Shown piece by piece: positions 55,251-64,000 of a stretch of 64,000 nt of DNA (positions are counted from its first letter, which is position 1; every line of letters starts with the position of its first letter). Source of the DNA: Nepenthes gracilis. Taxonomy: Eukaryota > Streptophyta > Magnoliopsida > Caryophyllales > Nepenthaceae. Position numbers and translations under genes: made by a program. The stretch lies in NCBI GenBank assembly GCA_033239525.1, contig BSYO01000014.1:16786021-16850020 (forward strand). The letters run 5' to 3'. The notes under the pieces were generated by a model, which was not told the DNA's origin, did no database searches, and was given only the letters and a program-made list of their open reading frames with translations.

Positions 55251-57610
55251 AATGATGATATGACATATGTAACTTTCTTCATTCAGACCCTCTTGTTGCA
55301 TCATCTCTTGTCTCAGACAGTATACTTGAGTACCAATTGAGATGAGTTTTTATTGATAATAGAAGCTCTCAAGATTTGCTATACCTCGATGTATTTTTTA
55401 TGCTTGGTTTGAAAAAGAACTACATGAGAACAAGCTGAAGGACTTCTATATGGTCTGGACAATGAATTAGTTCCCATGCAAGAAGAGATTGAATTGGAGG
55501 TCCCAATGAAAACTCACCTGTGCACACCAACGCACACGCTTATGTTCCTCGTTGTCAACTTGCCATCGACTTCCAATGCCATTCTAGGCCGACCATTCTT
55601 GGTTGCCTTCGGGGCCGTGACATCAATCCCTCACTCAAAAGTGAAGTTTTCGACCCCATATGAAAACAACGAGGCTCCGGGCGACCAGATGATGGGACGG
55701 ACGTATTGCCTATCTTAGGTCACCCCCGCCACTCCACACCGACGAATTGAAGACCTAGACTTCCGCGATGAGGCATCGTTGCAATAGGCTCGGTCAAATG
55801 CAACGACAGAGCTGGTCCCCTTGGACCCAAACGAACCCGAGAAGTGCGTGCACATTGGTGGATCCCTCTCCATGCTGGTCCTAGCCAACTCATGGACTTT
55901 CCCACGTGGATTTTTGCCAACATGCCCGGAATATCGGCCGGAGTAATGATTCAGAAGTTTGGCCATGATCCCGGTCACAAACCCGTCAAATAAAACCACA
56001 TAAACCACTCCGTCGAAAAGCTGATAGCCATAAGGAAAGAGGTGAAGAGGTTGCTTGACACAGGGTTCATGAGAGAAGACAGCTTCACCAACGTGAACGA
56101 AGCTTGCCGAAAAGATAGCTTTCTGCTTTCTCGGATCGATTAGCTGGTGGACTTCACATTCGGGTATGAAGTCCTAAGCTTCATAGATGCCTAGTCGGGC
56201 TACAACCAAGTAAGGATGAGCCCGGATGATGAGAAGCACACCTCATTCATTACCGACTAAGGGACTTACTCCTATAAGGTCATACCCTTCGATCTGAAGA
56301 ATGCCGGCGTGACTTATCAGCAGTTGGTGAACAAGATGTTCGAAGCACAGATCGGTAGGACCGTGGAGGTATACATAGACGACATGCTCATCAAAAGGAA
56401 AGTAGCCAACGACCATGTTCGCGATCTAGCGGAAACCTTCGAGGTGCTTCAAGCACACAGTATGAAACTCAACCAAGCCAAGTGCGTGTTCAGGGGTGAC
56501 CTCCAAAAATTCCTGGGCTTCATTTTATCTCAATGCGACATCAAAGTGAACCGGGAGAAACTCAGAGCCATCATCAAGATGATCCCTCCACGGACCGTGA
56601 AGAAAGTCCAGAAGCTCACAGGGAGACTCGCCGCCCTCTCGCGCATCTTGGCTAGGTCCGTGGAGAAGTATCTATCGTTCTTCAAGGCCCTCAAGGGGGT
56701 GAATGCCACCAAACTTCGATGGAAGGATAAGTGCGAGGCTGGAATCTGGGAGCTAAAAGCGTATCTCACCAATCCTCCACTACTAACCTCCCCTTCGGAA
56801 AGCAAGGACCTATATCTCTACGTCGCGGTGTCAGACACGGCTCTCAATTAGGTCCTTATTCAGCAGCAGGGGAATGTGCAGTGACCCATATATTATGTGA
56901 GCTAAGTGCTAATGGACACGGAGACCCGCCACCCTCACGCCGAACAAATCGGCCTGGCCATCATCTACTATGCCGAATGTTGAGGCCATTCTTCCAAGCA
57001 CACTGAATTGTTGTGCTGACTGACCAGCCTCTGAAGGCAATCCTGCAAAAGCCTAAGATATCTGGATGATTGGTCAAGTAGGCCATAAAGTTAGGCGAGT
57101 TCTACGTAGAGTTTCGACCGATGCTAGCCCTCAAGGGTCAAGCCATCACGGACTTCATGGTCGAAATGATGAGCCCTGCTCTCGACGCCCAAGGCCAAGT
57201 TGAAGACACAAGCACCCCTGTGTGGACCCTCAACATCGACAGGTCGGCTACGCAAACAAACAGCGAAGCCGGACTCGTACTCAGAACCCCAGATGCTCAA
57301 AAATCAAGTACTCTCTAACGCTTGGATTCCCAACCACCAGCAATGTCGCAGAGTAAGAGGCCCTCCTCGCGGGACTCGGGCTGGCAAAGGAATGCTCAGT
57401 GAGAGCGCCGATCGTACACAACAACTCGGAGTTAGTGGTCAACCAAATTCAAAGAGTTTTCGAGCTATCAAACTCGCAGCTCGCTAAATGCCTAGCAAAG
57501 ATGAAGGCCCAAGCCCAGGCATTCAAGAAGTTCAAGATAGAGCACATCCCGACAGCGGAGAACTAGAAGGCCAACCCGCTAGCTAAGGATGCAACGACGA
57601 AAAGTTCTTG
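55095..57610 (+). pseudogene. pol: T4 protease-RT-RNase H
   Basis: The protease region has GLLYGLDNELVPMQEEIELE then SNAILGRPFLVAFGAVTSI (55476-55718 open). The N-terminal RT part is damaged. The palm is open at 56309-56851, with MTYQQLVNKMFEAQIGRTVE, YIDDMLIKRK (catalytic D-D kept), FLGFILSQCDIKV and KKVQKLTGRLAALSRILARS. RNase H is readable from 57120: FMVEMMSPALDAQGQ, KYSLTLGFPTTSNVAE, then a stop, NNSELVVNQIQRVFELSN and KIEHIPTAEN. Frameshifts and stops separate the blocks. Confidence 0.8.
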
Positions 57611-57639
57611 TCGTACCCAGCATCAATGGCCCAAAACGC

Positions 57640-58888
57640 GAGGTGCCACAAATAGCCAAAGATGACAATTGGATGACCCCGTATTGGAAGTACCTGACGG
57701 ATGGAGTGTTGCCAAAAGGCCTTGAAGAGGCCAAGTAGAAAAAGAAGACGGCTGGCTGGTACACGATCTTCGACGAAAGACTGTACTGGGGGGGATATTC
57801 GACTCCCTACCTAAAATGCCTCACACCGTAGGAAGCCAAAATACGTGCTAGGCGAAGTCCACCTTAGTGTGTGTAGCACGTCAGAGGAAAAAACCTCGCA
57901 TTCAAAGTTATGCAGCAAGGTTTATTTTGGCTCATGTTGAAGCGGGACGCTATGGACTTTATCAAAAAGTGTGAGAGTTGCTAAGTTCACGGATCCCTAA
58001 GCCACCAGCCACACACGAAGCCGCAGAGCATGCAGGCCCCGTGGCCGTTCGTGTAATGGGGGCTCAGCATCCTTGGGCCCATGCCCTTAGCCTCTAGACA
58101 GAGAAAGTTCCTCATCATCGGTATCAACTACTTTACTAAGTTGGTCGAAGCAACTCCGTAGGCACACATAACCGAACAGAATACGATGAAGTTCATCCGT
58201 CAAAATATCGTTTGTTGGTTCGCGATTCCAGAGGTTATAGTGATTGACAACGGAACCCAATTCACTAGTAAACGGTTCACTAAATACTGTACAAGCTTGT
58301 GATTCATACTGGTTCACATGACCACAGCATACCCACAAGCTAACGACCAAGTTGAGGTGACGAACCGGACACTACGCATGGACTAAAGACTAAACTCGAG
58401 GACGCAAGGGGCTTCTGGGCCAATGAGCTACCTTCTATGCTCTCGTCATATCACACGACCCCGTGGGAACCCACATGGAAGACACCCTTTAGCCTCTACT
58501 ACGGGGCTAAAGTAGTCATCCCCGTCAAAGTGGGACTCCCCAGCCTTTGGATCAAATGCTTTGACCTCATTAGCAACTCCCAGCCACTCAAAGAGCACCT
58601 GGACCCGCTCGCGAAATATCTCGGAAGATGGCAGCCTACTTGCAGCGCATTGCCCGATACTACAATAAGCGGGTGAAGGCTTGCCCTCTCGAGAGCGGGG
58701 ATCTCGTCCTCTAAAGTGTAGAGGCGACGAGCAAAATTGTTCACAGGAATAAGCTATCCCCGAACTGGGAATGCCCATTTCTTATCTCAGTGATTCTTTA
58801 GAACAGGCTGTACAAACTGCGCACTCAGGATGACAAATTGCTCCATCGGACCTGGAATGCCACCTACCTCAAGAAGTACTATCAGTAA
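57640..58888 (+). pseudogene. pol: T4 integrase
   Basis: Blocks are spread over shifted frames: the zinc-binding region with C-E-S-C near 57970, the PWPFV.WGLSILGPMPLA-type first catalytic block (here GLSI, aspartate lost) near 58060, TKLVEATP, and IPEVIVIDNGTQFTS with the second catalytic D near 58240. ANDQVEVTNRTL carries the E near 58360. A clear open stretch at 58437-58676 reads LYYGAKVVIPVKVGLPSLWI. The end block LKKYYQ is followed by TAA at 58888. Confidence 0.75.
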
Positions 58889-59094
58889 CGCACACACATG
58901 CCCAAGTAAGTTGTGCATACATGAACAAGAATGCTTATACATGTACTGCATTTTCATTAATAAAGTTATTTTTTTTTATCTTCTTATCTGACTGTTCATA
59001 TGAATGTGTCCTTACTTGCCATTTTCAAAAAATAGAAATGGCCTAAACTGCCCCTATGTTAGGGGACGTTCTTCCACCTATGAAAAGAAACCTT

Positions 59095-59425
59095 GGCCCC
59101 GCGTCAAGAGGCCCACAAGCGATCAAATTTCGAACCTCGTACCCACGCCGAGAGGCCCTTAAAGGCAACAAAACATTGGCCCTGCGCCAAGCGGCCAACA
59201 CACGGTTTAATTCCAAACCTCAACTCCGCGCCAAGAGGCCCTTTGCGGCTGCAAAACCGTGGCCCCGCACCAAGCTGCCCACATGTGGTTGAATTTCGAT
59301 CCTCGACTCCGTGCCAAGAGGCCCTTAGTGGCCGCAAAACCTTGGCGCCAAGCCAAGCAACCCACCTGCAATTGAATTTTGAAGTCCGGCTCTGCGCCGG
59401 ACAGCTCTTAGCAGCCACAGATCCT
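59095..59425. repeat. Four 82-84-bp tandem repeats in T4
   Basis: Units start near 59095, 59178, 59261 and 59343. Each has TTGGCCC.GCGCCAAG.GGCC, a central AATTTCGAACCTCG-like word, CTCCGCGCCAAGAGGCCCTT and GGCNGCAAAACC. The array occupies the same place between pol and the antisense frame as the unrelated 54-bp array of T3. Confidence 0.9.
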
Positions 59426-59920
59426 TCTCTCCATGACAAAAGGCTTGGACCATGCGCACGAGAGTAGCGACACCCTTAGTAGGGCTGACCGCTGAGATGA
59501 TGTCCTGCGTGCAACGGCCTATGACCCGAAGTCTGGCTACCATGGCCTAAAAATCCAGGTGGCCCTCGAGAGACTCCACCGTGTGTGCGACAATGTCCAG
59601 TTCATTGGACAGAGCATCCCACTACGCGTGAGATGCGACAACATCCTCAACCGAAGTATGAGCACAGCGCAGACAACTCTCACAGTGAGCCTTGGCGATG
59701 ATAGTGAGACAACTTAGCCAACACAACGAGAAGATCCACATTATTAATAAATAAATAAAAGAAAAGAGAGAGAGAGAGGAAGAAAGCAAAGTGAAAAGAA
59801 AGTTGCTTTATTCAAGTTGGAGATTAAAAAGCTCCTCTCAAAAGGCTATGTACAGAAAAAGTGAACAAAAAGTGCGACTAACTTACGAGCCCAAAGGCCC
59901 TGTCCCCTCCAGGAAATCAA

Positions 59921-61842
59921 TCAAGTGCGAGCTATCTTCGTTTCCATCGTTACGAGGATCGAAGATGCCACGGAGACACCCAGAGCTGCGATGGAGACTA
60001 TACGACGACATAGGCGTATGTCATCCCAGAACCTTACATCCAACACCCGAGCCATCTCTTTCGAAGAGAGCCAGACTCGCATGCCAGCCTTAGCTCGGGC
60101 ACACCGGTCCTACAATCTAACACTGAGGTCCCTAGCCGCATACAGTTCACCTCTCAGCCGTTCATTCTCCTGCTTCAAGACGGCAACCTCGCCCTTCAAA
60201 CGCTGCTCGGCCTCCCGTTCGCCCTCTTCTTGGGCCCGGCGGGTGTGCTCATGCCATTGAGAAAGAGCAGTGTGGAAGAAGCAAATCACATCGGGGACCT
60301 GCAAAAGAGAAAAAGGACGAGATGCCGATGAATCCTAGCCATGCAGGAAACATTGCATAAAGGGAGTTGGCAGACAAAACCACAACTTGATGAGCAAAGA
60401 CATCATACCTCAAAGAAGGGCACCTCCGCAGCGCTAGGCTGCTCCGACACGGCATCAGGATCGGAAGCGCCTACGGGCTCCGTTCACTCGACAACCTCCT
60501 TCACCCCGCTCGCCAGAACCTCACCAACTGGAGCTTCATCAATAGTCTCCTCAAGCGCAGCGGCCTCCACAGCAGCCTCAGGACTAGAGATGAGCAGCTC
60601 GGGTGACACTTTGGCTGGTGCGTCGACTGCATCCAAAACATCCAAAGGCGCAGCAGCAGACTCCAAATTGACTACCTCAACAAGCTCTGTCAAGCCGATC
60701 CCTGCCGCCTCGGTGCCCGTCACTGCCACCCCTCTGAAGGACTCGACTTGCCACTTGTCGGTGGAGGGTCCCGCCTCGACATCAAACAGGGAACTTGACG
60801 TGGACCCCTCGCCCAAAGGAAGCCCAACTAGGGGAATGTTGTACTTGCCAAAGTGATGGACGAAATCGAAGAGCACTCAAGGGCTCCCGTGTGCAGTTGC
60901 AGCTCTAGCTCCTGTGCCACGACAGTGGCCCCGGTGGGCATCGTCAAGGCAGACCCAGCAGACTAGCTAGACACAGCCGGCAATATCAAGGCCCTCTTGC
61001 TAGAAGAGCCTCCGGCCCCCCTCAACCTCTTCAGAGTAGCCACGTCCTCGTTAGAAAAGGAATCCAGTGACAACGATGAGCCACCCTACTTAGCCAACTC
61101 CCTCGACGGATCTCTAATGAACAGGGCCCTGACCTTCCTTTTTTGGGTGGTAGCCATTGCCCTGCTACTTGCAAGCCACCTAGAGCCACGAAAAGCTTGG
61201 ATGTCAAATAAAACCCCTGAGTGGTGACCACCTTTATATCCGCTAGGATGTGGCCAATCAGATTTTTCACCTGCTTCACTTCCTCCTCGCTAATGCTTTT
61301 TGAGAAGAAATCACTCACAGGACCCCACTCATGAGAAATCTCCCATTCTGGAGGGGCCGCCAAGAAGAAAAAATGATTCTTCAAGTTTTCCACCGAGTCG
61401 GGGTTCGTCCCCTGGAAACTGAAGCCTGGGTGAGGAGACATCAAAATCCAATCCTCCGATTGGGCAAAGCAAAAAATCACCTTCATCGAGCGTGGGCCGA
61501 ACCTACAATCATGAAGATAAACGAAGACACACATGGACACCAAGTAGCGCATGGCGTTTCGATGAAGCTATGCTATAGGAATGCCGAGCACCTCTAAGAT
61601 CCCGTAAAGATCCAGCTCCATGGGGAAGCAATGTCCACCCCTCAGGTGGTGCTCGTACACAGTAATGAAGCCCTCGGGGGGCGCATTCGCTCTACCCCCT
61701 CGCTAGGAAGAAGATGGGCCCAGTCGCTCAAAATATGATAGTCAATCCTTAGACTGATGATAGCGCTCGCCGAAAGGACTGACTTGATGTCTCTCACTGT
61801 CTGACAAATGGCAGAAGAAGTAGAGCTCTTCTTCTTCGCCAT
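59921..61842 (-). pseudogene. T4 antisense frame (Transposase_28-like)
   Basis: The ATG at 61842 gives MAKKKSSTSSAICQTVRDIK. After shifts, GFITVYEHHLRGGHCFPM and LGIPIA-stop-LHRNAMRYLVS lead into a 173-codon open stretch (61552-61031), with MKVIFCFAQSEDWILMSPHP and LKNHFFFLAAPPEWE. The acidic linker is at 60876-60484, the coiled coil at 60304-60110 (RAQEEGEREAEQRLKGEVAV), and the tail VRFWDDIRLCRRIVSIAALG ends at 59921. The conserved Trp codon is intact here. TATTTAAACGAC near 61891-61900 is a good TATA-like box about 55 bp upstream. Function unknown. Confidence 0.72.
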
Positions 61843-61890
61843 GGATTCTCAAAGCAGACAAATGCAAAGTGTGAATGGGGTGGGGAAGTG

Positions 61891-61900
61891 TCGTTTAAAT
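61891..61900 (-). promoter_or_regulatory. TATA-like box of the T4 antisense frame
   Basis: The minus strand reads CTATTTAAACGA about 50-55 bases before the antisense ATG. The T2 copy has TTATTTAAGC at about 31822-31829 in a similar position. This supports a separate promoter reading against the element. Confidence 0.45.
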
Positions 61901-62289
61901 AGGCAGTGCAAGAGAAGACCAAGCGACATCGCTCGAGAAAACACAAGGGTCGTCTCGAATGATGGCCATGGCACGTGTCCCCTCAACAGAACGTGGCATG
62001 TCTATCCAAGGTAGCCCATTATAGCACCTGACAGATAGCACCCTCACTCATGCTGTAGCCGTCTATCAAATCGCAACTGTCACACCATGCAGTTAATGCG
62101 AAGATACCAGCCCTCGAAAACGACTGCAGTAGTCCATCCGACATCCAAATCGAAAGGGCAAAACGAGTCACCCAAACACAACAAATTATAATAGATAAAT
62201 TGCTCAATCAATAAAGAAATTTTATTAAGAAATTTCACTAATAAGGTTTCTATATAGGAAAAGCCGACCAGTGGTCGCAAAATACATCA

Positions 62290-62999
62290 CTATCTACCCC
62301 CTCGAGACTCGGCAGGATTGGGAGTCAAAAGCTCGATCAATTCCGAGCTCATTTAGGCACCCGCATTCTGAGAATCCAAGAGGCCCACGCAAAAGCCAGG
62401 CACCGCCAGCGAAGCCACCCTCCTGTTGAGCCGAATACCTTTCCGGAACCTTCCTTCCAACATGGGAGCCAGCTCCTCCGGCTAAATCCTTGACCTCAGC
62501 TCGGCTTCCAACTGCGCGTGGATAACGTGCTCTTCTCTCGAGTCACACTCGGCAATGCTCGAGCTTCTCCTGAAGAGCAGCGATCCGGCTCTGGGCTTGT
62601 GAATTGATGTCGGCCAACTGCAATGCCCTTGCCTCCACCTCTGACCATGCTTGTTCAAAGTGAGCCACTCGCGCTCAAGTCTGTTCAATTTCGGTCACAA
62701 CGACCTACACCGAGGCATCAATCTCCCCAATTGCCTATTGAACATGGCAGAATGGCTGACTGACTCCCTCAGGTCCCCGGCGTCGAGAGGAATTGGAAGC
62801 CCCGTCAGATTCAAAGCCCGGCGGTGCTCTTAGAGACCTCGCTGGCCCAATGATTAAAGGCTCGGAGCAACAACCTTTCGATGTTGCCACGCTGGCCCTA
62901 CCTCATCGTGGCCTCTACCTCGGTAGAGGGCTCAGGCCCCAAAGAGAAAGATGCCCCTGCCAACAGTCTTGGAGCAACATTGCGCGACCCGTTTGCCAT
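62290..62999 (-). pseudogene. T4 second antisense coiled-coil remnant
   Basis: A minus-strand remnant with coiled-coil character (LNRLEREWLTLNKH, EEHVIHAQLEAELRSRI) ends LEGRFRKGIRLNRRVASLAV and, after a stop, ELIELLTPNPAESRGGR. The tail closely parallels the antisense protein's own tail (LDVRFWDDIRLCRRIVSIAA) 2.3 kb away. It looks like a duplicated C-terminal half of the antisense gene. AATAAA at 62226-62221 (minus) follows the stop by about 65 bases. The N-terminal domain is not recognisable. Confidence 0.5.
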
Positions 63000-63275
63000 T
63001 ATTATAACCACAACCAAAGGAAAGAGGGAATGACAGCATACCAGATTTTGCGTCTCACAACAGCAAATGGATACTAAAATTGGAGAAGTCCTGACGCTTA
63101 TATTGCCAAAACTTCCCCAAGGAGATGGTGTCGTTTAACTAGGGAAAGGCGTTCCACGACTCGACAAAGTCCCTCCACGTGGCGACGTCCTAAAACATTG
63201 CGGCTTTTCAAGAAGGGCAATTATGACATGACAACCCTATAGTTTTCAAAGCATTAAATACAGACGAGACCTGAT

Positions 63276-63664
63276 TGATGCGCCCTCCATCGGTATCGAT
63301 TAGCCAGCATGGATTTGCTCCAAAACAAATGGGGCCCAACTGAAAGAAGATAGGTTCGACCAGCAAAAAGGTTCAACCTAACAACGACGTCCCAAGAGAT
63401 CTAGAAATAAGGCCCACTGGGCACTCCATGTGCGCAGCCAATCAGTGTCACTCTCACCCTTACAAAGGCGACCGTCTTCTGCTTGAGCGTTAGAATATTT
63501 ACTGTGGGACAACCTTCCACCGTCTTCTAACATCTAATTTGTAATTTGTAGTACACAGGGCCCAGGTTGAGAGACGCGGAGACCGAACCCATTCGTAATC
63601 CAACCCAGATAAGAATCCGAGAACTCCCTAATCCACACGAAAACCCAGATCTAAGGACGCATCA
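63276..63664 (+). repeat. T4 3' LTR, internally deleted
   Basis: It begins TGATGCGCCCTCC (with about 22 extra bases relative to the 5' LTR) and matches the 5' LTR through GGCCCAACTGAAAGAAGA and GGCGACCG. It then jumps past about 620 bp to GTTAGAATATTTACTGTGGGACAACCTTCC and ends AAGGACGCATCA. The target-site copy GATAT follows. Confidence 0.8.
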
Positions 63665-63669
63665 GATAT

Positions 63670-64000
63670 AAATATATTATTATTAGCAATTTGTATAATT
63701 TCGAGGATTTGGTTTTGCTTATTTATGTTAAGACTATTACGTTATCGAGATCCGTACAAGTTTATTATTGTGATTGTTAGATTTTGAATTGCCATATTTT
63801 TTATAGATTTGAGTTAACTAGATTTATTATCATTGCTTTGGAGACTAAATGGAAGAATTTGGTCGCTGTCAAATATTATGGTTATTTTGTCAATAGTTAT
63901 TTGGGTTTGTCAAATCCAATCCAATGTTTGATAATGACATTTAAGTTTTGTTCTTTTAAGAATGAAGAAATTTTTATGCTTAATTAATTTTTATTATTTA
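63670..64000. other. AT-rich flank right of T4
   Basis: T-rich sequence similar in style to 52487-53381, probably the continuation of the block that T4 interrupted. The 67-codon frame at 63784-63987 has no recognisable motif. Confidence 0.5.

Larger units (their letters stand above)
53387..63664 (+). mobile_element. T4: Tat-lineage gypsy element
   Basis: 5' LTR 53387-54374, PBS TTGGTGCCGTTTGTCAC, gag ATG at 54417, protease, RT, RNase H and integrase ending at 58888. A four-unit 83-bp repeat follows, then the antisense frame (61842-59921, -), a second antisense coiled-coil remnant (62999-62290, -) and the 3' LTR 63276-63664. GATAC before and GATAT after form a 4-of-5 target-site duplication. 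The gag capsid core is deleted, and pol has many shifts and stops. Confidence 0.88.

Noticed and set aside
55715..56008. 97-codon minus-strand frame in T4
   Set aside because: Lies opposite readable protease/RT linker sequence of T4 and has no motif.

Overview
The window looks like nuclear DNA of a flowering plant, with no bacterial or organellar features. AT-rich, gene-poor sequence is packed with LTR retrotransposons in several states of decay. Most supported features are pieces of four large Ty3/gypsy elements, here called T1 to T4, plus Ty1/copia remnants, solo or partial LTRs and one probable spliced host gene. No tRNA, rRNA or CRISPR was seen, and the species cannot be named from the sequence. 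Layout: 1-4.1 kb holds a decayed Ty1/copia element (+) with a perfect 70-bp tandem duplication. A gag-like zinc-knuckle scrap (-) lies at 4.6-4.9 kb and a 1.9-kb LTR-like block (+) at 6.1-8.0 kb. From 12.44 kb down to about 8.8 kb (-) is a probable host gene with three well-supported small exons, and a degenerate pair of LTRs (9.57-11.10 kb) sits in its last intron. A Tork/Tnt1-like copia RNase H scrap is at 13.0 kb. T1 (+, 15.27-22.99 kb) has lost its 3' end. T2 (+, 23.21-34.40 kb) has both LTRs and carries a 2.7-kb internal inversion. AT-rich sequence follows, with a second LTR-like block (-) at about 37.2-39.9 kb. T3 (-, 41.10-50.59 kb) is the best preserved element. A solo LTR with a perfect 5-bp target-site duplication lies at 50.997-52.481 kb. 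T4 (+, 53.39-63.66 kb) has both LTRs. How the parts relate: T1-T4 share one plan, LTR - PBS - gag with an unusual C-x-F-H...G-H...C motif - protease - RT - RNase H - integrase - repeat-rich spacer - ANTISENSE reading frame - LTR. Order and motifs point to the Tat lineage (Grande-like) of plant Ty3/gypsy elements. The antisense frame lies between pol and the 3' LTR on the opposite strand in every copy. Its N-terminal region resembles the plant family called 'putative gypsy type transposon' (Transposase_28). An acidic Ser/Pro/Ala-rich linker, a coiled coil and a short F-W-D-G-I-x-L-C-R C-terminal motif follow. In T3 it has a canonical small intron, its own TATA-like box and an AATAAA signal, which suggests a separately transcribed gene carried inside the retrotransposon. 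T1, T2, T4 and the solo LTR share one LTR type (TGATG..., ...CGCATCA), while T3 has another (TGATGGGTCC..., ...CGCAACA). No element is intact: stops, frameshifts, deletions, lost catalytic residues, the T2 inversion and unequal LTRs all point to long inactivity. T3 is the least damaged.
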